Position numbers and translations under genes: made by a program
In this document: piece after piece, positions 5,033 through 11,607 of the stretch
How positions within the stretch are numbered: the first letter of the stretch is position 1
Layout: each line of letters starts with the position of its first letter
Virus record (IMG/VR): IMGVR_UViG_3300033981_000513
Span: 1-24,595 of that record
Source: a virus
Reading direction: 5' to 3' (one strand)
DNA: 24,595 bases
Notes under the pieces: model-generated
The model's input: the letters and a program-made list of their open reading frames with translations, nothing else
What the model was told of the DNA's origin: nothing
Database searches by the model: none

Positions 5033-6081
5033 CAATAATCCCAGCGGACTTTAGGGCGGCCAGCGCGAATGCCAAGATGCACAAAGCCCTTGGGTGCGCC
5101 GTAGCCAAGACTATACGGCCATTCCTTGTCGCACCATGCCTGCAGCTTATTGATGTCAACGCCTTGGATGTAAAAGTCCACGGCGCCCACGTTAGGCGCG
5201 TTGTACAGGTGCTCTGAGCTACTGGCGCCACCTACTGATCGGTTGATTGCCGCTGGCCGATAGCCGCTGGTGATGATCACAGGCTTGCCACCAAATGCAG
5301 ACCGTGCCCGCTCCATGAATGCAGCAAGCTCGGCCGCTGTGTTCACTTGATGCTGCGCATCAAAGCGCCGCGCCTCTTGGTTCAATGCGAATTCACCTAG
5401 CGTGATGTGTGGCGTGATGCGCGATGCAAACGAACTAGATGGCGTCAACTTGGCCGGTTGCTGTTGATGCTCAAGATTGCCAGTAAATAACCGCACCTCA
5501 GCGGCACGGCGCCTCGCCAGCCCTTCTAGCGTTTTGCCGTCAGCTTTATCCCACTTGGGCAATTCCTCTGGCACAACTACGCTGGGCGCCTCGCCAGCCG
5601 CCAGCCGCTTGCGCAACGTGGACTCCTCTACGGCACCAAGTCCTACATTGAAAGCCCAAGACACCAGCGCAGCTTGCTGATTGGGTTTCCATGCCTTCAT
5701 CAAAGGCAGTAGGCCAAATAGGCCAGGGGCGAATAGGTTTTCGACTTGATCGCAAAGCAGCTCCTCGGCCATCTGCTGCGTGATCTTGTCGCCCATGCGC
5801 ACTGGTGCATCAATCAACCGCGTGGAGCCATAGCCGATGGTTGGCACGCCAGCTGGGCATCGGTATGCCTCAAGCCGCAAGCCTTCAAATTCGCGGATGA
5901 CCTTGAGCGCTGGCTCAAGCCATGGCGCTGCAGGCATTACCGGTGCAGCACGGAACATTTCTAGGAATTCCGCCTGCTGCCCAAGGGTGAGCCATTGCCA
6001 TGCCGTATTCCACGCCGCAATTTGATGTGGCTGTGGCGCCTGCTTATCGGTCCACTTGGCGGCAGCGAGGAAGTTGCTCAT
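5032..6081 (-). CDS. Bifunctional endolysin: GH24 lysozyme plus M15 peptidase
   Basis: A 349-residue two-domain lysis enzyme. Residues 55-200 form a phage-type GH24 lysozyme with the E-8aa-C-5aa-T triad: Glu66 in FEGLRLEAY, Cys75, and Thr81 in TIGYG. The Cys variant is the one known from P1/phage 21-type lysozymes. Residues about 222-349 are an M15 D,D-/L,D-peptidase domain with ITSGYRP, NRSVGGA and zinc ligands His291 (SSEH), Asp302 (AVDF) and His335 (FVHLG). The two domains are joined by a Gln/Ser-rich linker (about 204-219). Together they would cut both glycan strands and peptide stems of peptidoglycan. There is no signal peptide or SAR anchor, so it needs a holin, which is probably encoded just upstream (6250-6516). 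Confidence 0.93.
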   Translation of the reverse strand: MSNFLAAAKWTDKQAPQPHQIAAWNTAWQWLTLGQQAEFLEMFRAAPVMPAAPWLEPALKVIREFEGLRLEAYRCPAGVPTIGYGSTRLIDAPVRMGDKITQQMAEELLCDQVENLFAPGLFGLLPLMKAWKPNQQAALVSWAFNVGLGAVEESTLRKRLAAGEAPSVVVPEELPKWDKADGKTLEGLARRRAAEVRLFTGNLEHQQQPAKLTPSSSFASRITPHITLGEFALNQEARRFDAQHQVNTAAELAAFMERARSAFGGKPVIITSGYRPAAINRSVGGASSSEHLYNAPNVGAVDFYIQGVDINKLQAWCDKEWPYSLGYGAPKGFVHLGIRAGRPKVRWDY

Positions 6082-6084
6082 TGA

Positions 6085-6225
6085 TTAACGGTTCTTGGGG
6101 AACACCAGACGCCCGGCCTGCAGCAGCAGCTGAATCCAGCTATTGGACTTGAGCGGGCTGATCGCGATGATCTCGCTGCCAGCAGCGATGACGATGGCGA
6201 TGATGGCGGCAGTCTCGGGGCTCAT
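6085..6225 (-). CDS. 46-residue membrane peptide in the lysis cassette
   Basis: A frame from ATG 6225 to TAA 6085-6087. The product begins MSPETAAIIAIVIAAGSEII, continues AISPLKSNSWIQLLLQAGR and ends LVFPKNR. It has one clear N-terminal hydrophobic segment, a second amphipathic one and a basic tail. It lies 3 nt before the endolysin start and 24 nt after the holin-like gene, so it is almost certainly part of the lysis cassette, perhaps a second holin, antiholin or accessory peptide. No Shine-Dalgarno is visible. Confidence 0.65.
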   Translation of the reverse strand: MSPETAAIIAIVIAAGSEIIAISPLKSNSWIQLLLQAGRLVFPKNR

Positions 6226-6249
6226 TGTGCTTAGATCGGTGTCTTAAGA

Positions 6250-6516
6250 CTACTTGCCAACCTGAGTAGATGGGCTGTGTTCAAAGTGCAGTTTGGGTGC
6301 TGCTGCGTTGATTGCGAACGGGATGAGGAAGCTCAAGCCGATGGCGAGGCCGACGCCAATGGCGACGCGGGTTTCGATTTCGCGGAGTCGGGAGAACGCA
6401 GCAGCCATGTCGCCGCGTTTTTCGCTGAGCTGGATCAGCACGGTCTCGAGCTTGCCTTCGAGCGATCCAAGCTTGTGGTAAATGTCTCCATGCGAGACAT
6501 CGTCGGCTGGTGGCAT
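6250..6516 (-). CDS. Putative holin (coiled coil plus one TM segment)
   Basis: An 88-residue protein. Residues 8-48 form a charged helix with heptad spacing (HKLGSLEGKLETVLIQLSEK), residues 51-72 are a hydrophobic membrane span (VAIGVGLAIGLSFLIPFAIN), and a short tail follows. A soluble N-terminal helix plus one transmembrane segment next to an endolysin is the usual look of a phage holin. Gene order (holin, small peptide, endolysin) supports this. Family assignment is by architecture and position only. Confidence 0.65.
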   Translation of the reverse strand: MPPADDVSHGDIYHKLGSLEGKLETVLIQLSEKRGDMAAAFSRLREIETRVAIGVGLAIGLSFLIPFAINAAAPKLHFEHSPSTQVGK

Positions 6517-6560
6517 GGGAACAATTACGCCTCAGTAGTAGCCTAGCGGCTGCTCAGTGC

Positions 6561-7232
6561 TCAAGCCCAAGGCCCCACGGAGGTGTTGGCACCAGCTGCG
6601 CCGATGGGCCAGATGGCAAAAAAAGACCCCGCGATTGTGGAATAGGCCCCACCCGGAGCCGCTGAAAGCTTGTACTGGGGAACAAAAGTGCCGCCTGCAT
6701 CAATGCTTACCGTGCCATAATAAGTGTATCCATATTGAATTGTAGATAGGGCGGTTGCTGATGTAAGGTTTGCAATCGTCGCAACAGTAATATGAGCAGC
6801 AGATGTAGTGCCTGTGCCAACGGTTGGAGGGGCAACAGTGGCTCCTGTCACATAGGCAGTGTAAAAAATGTTGTTAAGAGTAGCGGTGCCGCCAAACAGT
6901 ATTCCAAGTGTGTGGCTTGTTGTGCCCGCTGTTCTTGAAAGCAAAAAGTCAGACGTAAAGGCGTAAACAGTGCCCGCATCTAGTGAAACGCCAACATTGA
7001 ACAGCGACTGCGCCGTAGAACTATTTGCCCCGGCATAGTTACTATTTAACCGATAGAACATCATCGATGGCGACACGCCACGGCTGACTGGCGTGGTGTA
7101 AAGCACCTTGCCATCAAACTCGACAGCGCCAGCTGCTGCTGTCGTCAGGTTGGTGCCTGATTGCAGGTTGAGCGGTGCGTTTGATGTCGTGCCAGCAGGC
7201 AGGACAATGGGTGTGAGAAAGTTACGGCTCAT
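6561..7232 (-). CDS. Tail fibre / appendage structural protein
   Basis: A 223-residue Gly/Thr/Ser/Ala-rich, beta-strand-like protein. The N-terminal part has the phage fibre module PLNLQSGTNLTTAAAGAVEFDGK followed by a VLYTTP strand. The remainder has repeated Thr/Ser strands (TAGTTSHTLGILFGG, HITVATIANLTS) and ends in a Trp-containing C-terminus. It probably forms a distal or accessory fibre module. It shares a TGATG junction with the upstream fibre gene (7232-8023), which suggests that the two products are made together and may assemble together. Confidence 0.7.
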   Translation of the reverse strand: MSRNFLTPIVLPAGTTSNAPLNLQSGTNLTTAAAGAVEFDGKVLYTTPVSRGVSPSMMFYRLNSNYAGANSSTAQSLFNVGVSLDAGTVYAFTSDFLLSRTAGTTSHTLGILFGGTATLNNIFYTAYVTGATVAPPTVGTGTTSAAHITVATIANLTSATALSTIQYGYTYYGTVSIDAGGTFVPQYKLSAAPGGAYSTIAGSFFAIWPIGAAGANTSVGPWA

Positions 7233-8023
7233 CAGCCAAGCACCACTACGCGGTAGGCGTTAGAGGCAGGGGCGGTGGCAAACACCACAGCCACGGTGTT
7301 TACGCCTGTGCGTTGCACGTCTACTTCCACGTCGTCGTACTGGCCGCTGTTGGGGAATACGCGGACGAGTACGTCGCGAGTGTTCAGGTTGTGAGTCACG
7401 GTATAGCTGGTGGCGCTGCCATCGCCTACGTTGCTGGATACCTTGCGCAGGCGGCCGGACCAGTTGGCCAGCTTGAGTGGGGTGACGATGCGGGCGTCGT
7501 CAGTGCCAGTGTCGGTTTCGGCTTGCGTTGCCAACTCGGCGATGCCAGCAGTGGATTCACTGGCGGACGGTGCCGACGTACCAAATGCAACCCAGCTGAT
7601 TGAGCTGCTGCCAATGGTGCCGTTGATTTGATCTTGGCGCCATGTTGTAGCAGCGCTGGTGCCTTCCTCGACGGTGGTGACCGCCTGCTCCAGCTCGGCG
7701 AAGGTGCTTGCATCCAGCGAGCGGGTTAGCGCTACGGCAGAGCCGTTCCACACATAAATGCCGTTCTCGGATGCCGTGGATTGCGCCCGTACCAGCACGC
7801 GATCTTGGCTAGCCATCGTGATGCCGTCGATGGTGGCGCCAGGGTTGCTCAGGTCGAGGTTGGCCTGGGTGGAGACGCGGCAGCTGTCCTTCCAGGCAAG
7901 CCCTTCGACCAAACTGTCAACGTAGGACTTGGGTGCGGCGTCGCCAGCTGAACTTGGCGATGGGAGGTTGGTGACCTTGCTAACTGATTGAAAGTCGAAG
8001 TCTGTAAAGATCTTCTTGGCCAT
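7232..8023 (-). CDS. Tail fibre protein
   Basis: A 263-residue fibre protein with recognisable phage fibre modules in order: DAAPKSYVDSLVEG at about 28-41, the SQDRVLVRAQSTASENGIYVW module at about 73-93, and STAGIAELATQAETDTGTDD followed by ARIVTPLKLA at about 157-187. The C-terminal beta domain has a THNLNTRDVLVRV motif that also occurs in related form (INHNLGYKPSVDV) in the adjacent gene 8025-8357. Its role is receptor binding or baseplate decoration at the tail tip. No chaperone or autoprotease domain is visible. Confidence 0.8.
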   Translation of the reverse strand: MAKKIFTDFDFQSVSKVTNLPSPSSAGDAAPKSYVDSLVEGLAWKDSCRVSTQANLDLSNPGATIDGITMASQDRVLVRAQSTASENGIYVWNGSAVALTRSLDASTFAELEQAVTTVEEGTSAATTWRQDQINGTIGSSSISWVAFGTSAPSASESTAGIAELATQAETDTGTDDARIVTPLKLANWSGRLRKVSSNVGDGSATSYTVTHNLNTRDVLVRVFPNSGQYDDVEVDVQRTGVNTVAVVFATAPASNAYRVVVLG

Positions 8024-8024
8024 T

Positions 8025-8357
8025 TCAAGTCAGCCTCGCAAAGCCGGCGGTAGGTGCTGTCAATAGGATAACCGTCTGGTTAGTGCTGGGATGCGAAACC
8101 TCAGCCTGGATCTGCTGGCTGCCACTGTCGTACACATCAACGCTGGGCTTATAGCCGAGGTTGTGGTTGATGGTCCAGGTAGATGCAGAGCTGGATTGGA
8201 TGAAGTCGTAGCCAGCGCCAACAACACCTTGTGGACCTTGAGGCCCGACGGTGATTGCAGTGACCGTGGAAGTTACGGGAACCGTAACTACGGTGCTACT
8301 GCCGTTTTCGGTAACGGTGACGGTATTGGTTACAGCGCTGACGTTGACAGTGGTCAT
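8025..8357 (-). CDS. Small fibre/appendage protein with GPQGPQG segment
   Basis: A 110-residue protein. The N-terminal 38 residues alternate Thr/Val (NTVTVTENGSSTVVTVPVTS). A short collagen-like GPQGPQG comes at about 39-45, then a beta domain with TINHNLGYKPSVDVYDS, which is similar to the C-terminal domain of the neighbouring fibre. It probably forms a trimeric small fibre or adaptor. It overlaps the upstream gene by 4 nt and lies 1 nt from the downstream fibre gene. Confidence 0.7.
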   Translation of the reverse strand: MTTVNVSAVTNTVTVTENGSSTVVTVPVTSTVTAITVGPQGPQGVVGAGYDFIQSSSASTWTINHNLGYKPSVDVYDSGSQQIQAEVSHPSTNQTVILLTAPTAGFARLT

Positions 8358-8692
8358 GCGGTGTAACCCTCGGACACGTAAATAGCGCCCTCGAGGTAAT
8401 ACTCCCTTAGGCCGGAGGGGTTGGTCAGCAGAACGTCGTAGTACGCCTCGTTGGGAAAGATTGTTGTCTGGTCGTCGGTCAGGGCGATGGCGACGGTACC
8501 AGTAGCGCGGTTTGTGTAGGTAACCGTAAAGTCGGCGTATTTGCTGGTGCGGGCTTGGTTCCAGGCTTGGGCGGCGACAGTCCAGCCGGTCAAGTTGATT
8601 GCTGCGTCAGTGCTGTCTTTGAACTGCAGCGTGATGCTGTAGTCCGCCCGGCGCTGCAGGCTGATGTTGTAAGTGCCGGGCGAGATAGCCAT
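8354..8692 (-). CDS. Putative tail/baseplate appendage protein
   Basis: A 112-residue beta-rich protein: SLQRRADYSITLQFKDS at the N-terminus, then LTGWTVAAQAW, TVTYTNRATGTVAIALTDDQ and a C-terminal half with YYDVLLTNPSGLREYYLEG ending ISVSEGYTA-like strands. This pattern of an Ig-like strand set with an N-terminal RRADYS motif resembles small phage tail/baseplate proteins such as BppU-type N-terminal domains. It sits within the fibre cluster. The exact role is unknown. Confidence 0.65.
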   Translation of the reverse strand: MAISPGTYNISLQRRADYSITLQFKDSTDAAINLTGWTVAAQAWNQARTSKYADFTVTYTNRATGTVAIALTDDQTTIFPNEAYYDVLLTNPSGLREYYLEGAIYVSEGYTA

Positions 8693-8701
8693 AACTTCAG
8701 C

Positions 8702-8838
8702 TTAGCGTCCTTGGCCTTTAAGGGGTTTCTTCCCGCGTCGCCGGGACGACTGCGGGCGCCGTAACCAATGCTGGTGGTCTTGGGCACCGATTCCTTGCGG
8801 ATGGTGCCAGAAAGACCGGCTTTCGCTTTTACTGCCAT
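8702..8838 (-). pseudogene. Small basic protein split by an apparent -1 frameshift
   Basis: ATG 8838 opens a basic protein: MAVKAKAGLSGTIRKESVPK, then TTSIGYGARSRP. From there the same frame reads into the next gene (82 codons, to 8590). The frame one base back instead continues RRRGKKPLKGQGR and stops at TAA 8702-8704, just before the next gene. Joining the two at the CCC near 8744-8746 gives a 45-residue, strongly basic protein with a compact KTTSIG...GQGR layout that I associate with small phage proteins. The span is 137 nt, exactly one base short of 46 codons, as expected for a single-base loss. It could be a mutation, an assembly error or ribosomal frameshifting. An AAACCCC heptamer in slippery phase at 8722-8728 is an alternative shift point. 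Confidence 0.5.
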
Positions 8839-9149
8839 GGCAGGGCGGGCGACACGATCGGCGGATTGGCCAGGTCGGCCAGCTCGGCTGCAAGCCCTTG
8901 CTCCAGCGATTCAACGTCCAGATTGGCTTCCAGCCACTCGACGATTTGATCTTTGGTTAGATCGGGATAGGGCGTGAAAGCGTCGGGGTCCACGTCGCCC
9001 ACGCCAACGGTGCCGTAGCAATCGGCGGTGTAGGCGCCGTCGGTGGCTTGGTAACGCCAGTGGATCGTCTTCACCACGTCGTCTAGGCCGTTTTCGTGGG
9101 GAGCGCAGTCCAGCTGGGGAATGACCCAGGTGTAGGTGATGTCAGTCAT
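8829..9149 (-). CDS. DUF7936-like phage protein
   Basis: A 106-residue protein that matches a common phage domain in layout: TYTWVIPQLDCAPHENGLDD at the N-terminus, a VKTIHWRYQATDG strand, YGTVGVGDVD, FTPYPDLTKDQIVEWLEANL and a closing helix ending in a PALPWQ tail. I associate this pattern with DUF7936. Its function is unknown; it is typically near tail genes. The frame is open to 9176, but ATG 9149 forms an ATGACTGA 8-nt overlap with the upstream gene and gives the family-like N-terminus MTDITYTW. Confidence 0.75.
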   Translation of the reverse strand: MTDITYTWVIPQLDCAPHENGLDDVVKTIHWRYQATDGAYTADCYGTVGVGDVDPDAFTPYPDLTKDQIVEWLEANLDVESLEQGLAAELADLANPPIVSPALPWQ

Positions 9150-9297
9150 CGGTTTGCTCGGATTCGGTGATCTCAACGCTTTCTAGGTAGCCGACCAACG
9201 TGGCGCCAGCGGACTGGACCAGTAGGGCATTGCCGGTGGCTTTTGCGGTGGCGTAAGCCTCGATCAGCTCAACCAGCTTTTGCTTGGACTCGGGCAT
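9142..9297 (-). CDS. 51-residue protein of unknown function
   Basis: A frame from ATG 9297 to TGA 9142-9144: MPESKQKLVELIEAYATAKA, then TGNALLVQSAGATLVGYLE and an acidic C-terminus ending EQTDD. It is predicted to be helical. Evidence for reality is its 8-nt overlap with the next gene (ATGACTGA), the same junction used in the plus-strand cassette, and the helix-like composition. No family or function is assigned. It begins 49 nt after the big fibre gene. Confidence 0.65.
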   Translation of the reverse strand: MPESKQKLVELIEAYATAKATGNALLVQSAGATLVGYLESVEITESEQTDD

Positions 9298-9345
9298 GGA
9301 GTGGGGTTAGATGGTGAAAGTGTAGCTGCTGCCGGATAGACAACA

Positions 9346-11604
9346 TCACTCATACAGAATGTTCACAGTGCCTGCGTCAAAGGATGCGCTGCCGCCTGTT
9401 GTGGTAATGCGGATGCGATCCAATGTTGCAGAGAGGCCTTTTGATCCACCGCTGATAAATACAAGGTCATCATTGTCACGGGCTACTGTGCTGGATAGTA
9501 CCCATGTGTTGCCAGAAACTTTAGTAATAACAGCGTGACCAGAAACGGTATCACTCGCGGCTCCTACAGCAAGTGGGAATGTGCTGGCCGATCCGCTGCT
9601 GCCTGTGTTTGGACCTGTCCATGCAAGGCCTCCGGTATAGCCAGAAGTTTCAATGCCGCCACTATCTCCTAGCTGAACTGCGAGTGTGGCAGTGGCATCC
9701 GTGCTCACGGCGTCGATCATCACGGTGATGCGCTTTGCCGATGATGGAATGCCGGTGAAATCAACGGCAGTGCCTGTCGCACTTACGGCAGTGCCAGCGG
9801 TCAGTGCGGTAACAGTGGTCCACGACGGCGACGCACCGGAGCCGTTGCTGGTGAGCACTTGGCCGCTGGTGCCGTAGTTGGCGCCGCCGATGCCGATCTG
9901 GCCGGAGGCGCCGATGCGCAGGTACTCGCTTTCACTGCCGCCAACGGACTTGCTGAAGGTGAAGTCGTGGCTGGTGCTAGTGGCTTGGCCAAACACCCAC
10001 TCAGCTGTGGCTCCTCCGTTGTAGAGGTGATACCGGGCCTGGCCAGGAGAACTTGGCGTAATGCGGATGTTGCCAATCGTGGCCGAAGGTGCAGCCAGCG
10101 CAACATCGAAGCTTGTTCCAGGGGCTGTGGTACCCAAGCCAAAGCGGCCGGCTGAGGTGACGATCCAGCGCTGGCTTCCGTTGACATGCGCTGCAATGCC
10201 AGACGGCGCGCCAATGTTCAAGACACCGCTAAGTCCAGCAGTTGTTGAGCCAGTAGTTGGAGCTGCGCTATAAGTGCCCCAGATATTGAGGTGGTTAGTA
10301 AGAGTAGTGTCACTATCCGTATCACCTTGCAGCATCATGCTCAGCATTTTTGCTGTTGATACATTTGAAGCGTTGCGCCGCAATATAAAACCAGGGAAAT
10401 TCCAGTTTACTGTTGTACCAATCTGTGCGGGAGTTGCTCCTCCACTGTTGAGATCCAGTATGTAACTAGGACTACTCGTCCCGATTCCTACGTTTCCACC
10501 CGCGCCATTGAGTATTAGGGGGCTTGCGTTGCCGTTGTCATAAGCCTGGATGGAGCCGCGACCCAGCGTGTCGTAGAGATACCCGAGCTGCAATCGATAG
10601 GCGCCATTCCCAGATGACTCGCCAACGGTGATTTGATTGGCCGTTGCCGGAGTTGAAGGCGTGGATGACGGGACAACAGTGAAGCGGCTATAAGGGGCAG
10701 TCGTCCCTAGGCCGAGGTTGCCAGAACTGTTAATTGCAAGGTTTGTTGATCCTCGGCTGTTGTTGCCAATCCTGAACTGGTCTGTTGCGCGATCAGCCCA
10801 GATCTGCCAATTGCGTTGTCCTTGATTCTCAAATGAAATGCCGGCGCTATTGCTCCCAGCATTTGTTGCGCTGATGTTGATCTGCGCGTTGCCGTCTTCC
10901 AGCACATGCAGCCCGCTGGCCGGCGACAGCGTACCGATGCCAACGCGACCAGCGGTGTCAACTGTCAGGTAATCAGACTCTGAACCCGCGACGCTTTTGC
11001 TCAGGATGAAGTTATGACTGGATCCTGTTTTTTGACCAAACAACCATTCAGCAATACCGCCGCCGTTAAATAGGTGGTAGCGAGCTTGGCCGGCAGAACT
11101 TGGGGCAATACGAATGTTGCCGACCGTTGCGCTTGCAGTTGCCAGCGTGACATCAAGGCATGTTCCTGGCGTGGCGGTGCCGATGCCCACCTCGCCAGCA
11201 GCATCGATGAACACCCGGCCCGCGCTGTTCGTGGCCAAGCCAATTATGTTGCTGCCCGCCAAGTAGAGCCCGTTGGTTGGCGCCGAGCTGCCGCTGGGGA
11301 TCAGCGCCGTGCCTGTGACGCTGCCCGTGCTGGTGATCGCCCCAGAACCCAATGTGCCGCCAATGGTGGCATTGCTGGTGGTGCTGAGACCAGTTAGCGC
11401 ATAGGTGCTGGTTAGCTCTGCCCAGCTGCTGCCGTTCCACTTCTGCCAGCGGTTGACCGAGCTGTTCCAGCGGATGGCGTTTGTGGGGATGTTGCTACTG
11501 GTTGTGCCGTCAAACTGCAGCGCCAGGTCCGTGTCACGGTCCTTTATTTCCGTCACGAAGTTGGTGTACGTGCTGGTTAGCAGCGGATTGGACCAGTTGG
11601 CCAT
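9346..11604 (-). CDS. Large tail fibre with repeated VGIGT modules
   Basis: A 752-residue fibre, probably trimeric. The N-terminus (MANWSNPLLTSTYTNFVTEI, ALQFDGT, NRWQKWNGSSW) is an attachment module. The shaft carries six GIGT/GLGT-type turns, at about 139, 221, 297, 372, 488 and 570, each preceded by an S-A/S-G segment and mostly followed by a P-x-x-x-LDV strand. An 85-residue block (136-223) is duplicated at 487-572. The last 150 residues form a Ser/Thr/Gly-rich beta domain (SSAKRITVMIDAVSTDATAT) that probably binds the receptor. No S74 autoprotease or chaperone is present. It follows gpJ by 3 nt, as side-fibre genes do in lambda-like phages. Confidence 0.85.
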   Translation of the reverse strand: MANWSNPLLTSTYTNFVTEIKDRDTDLALQFDGTTSSNIPTNAIRWNSSVNRWQKWNGSSWAELTSTYALTGLSTTSNATIGGTLGSGAITSTGSVTGTALIPSGSSAPTNGLYLAGSNIIGLATNSAGRVFIDAAGEVGIGTATPGTCLDVTLATASATVGNIRIAPSSAGQARYHLFNGGGIAEWLFGQKTGSSHNFILSKSVAGSESDYLTVDTAGRVGIGTLSPASGLHVLEDGNAQINISATNAGSNSAGISFENQGQRNWQIWADRATDQFRIGNNSRGSTNLAINSSGNLGLGTTAPYSRFTVVPSSTPSTPATANQITVGESSGNGAYRLQLGYLYDTLGRGSIQAYDNGNASPLILNGAGGNVGIGTSSPSYILDLNSGGATPAQIGTTVNWNFPGFILRRNASNVSTAKMLSMMLQGDTDSDTTLTNHLNIWGTYSAAPTTGSTTAGLSGVLNIGAPSGIAAHVNGSQRWIVTSAGRFGLGTTAPGTSFDVALAAPSATIGNIRITPSSPGQARYHLYNGGATAEWVFGQATSTSHDFTFSKSVGGSESEYLRIGASGQIGIGGANYGTSGQVLTSNGSGASPSWTTVTALTAGTAVSATGTAVDFTGIPSSAKRITVMIDAVSTDATATLAVQLGDSGGIETSGYTGGLAWTGPNTGSSGSASTFPLAVGAASDTVSGHAVITKVSGNTWVLSSTVARDNDDLVFISGGSKGLSATLDRIRITTTGGSASFDAGTVNILYE
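9886..10146 (-). repeat. Fibre internal duplication, C-terminal copy
   Basis: Encodes residues 487-573 of the large fibre. FDVALAAPSATIGNIRITPS and the following GQARYHLYNG, EWVFGQ and GGSESEYL elements mirror the copy at 10936-11199. The two copies are recognisably similar at DNA level but clearly diverged. Confidence 0.75.
10936..11199 (-). repeat. Fibre internal duplication, N-terminal copy
   Basis: Encodes residues 136-223 of the large fibre. LDVTLATASATVGNIRIAPS, GQARYHLFNG, EWLFGQ and AGSESDYL align with the second copy at 9886-10146. Confidence 0.75.
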
Positions 11605-11607
11605 GGC

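Noticed and set aside
6241-6250. 10-bp palindrome GTCTTAAGAC before the 46-residue peptide gene
   Set aside because: Short, without loop or T-tract and partly inside the holin-like stop region. Most likely chance.
8590-8701. Zero-frame C-terminal extension of the small basic protein
   Set aside because: It runs across the start of the following gene and gives an atypical sequence. The joined -1 frame gives a compact protein that ends at the gene boundary.
9346-11604. CRISPR-like or simple repeat array in the fibre gene
   Set aside because: Repeats are diverged, in frame and unevenly spaced; they are protein modules. No CRISPR array or tRNA gene was seen anywhere in the window.
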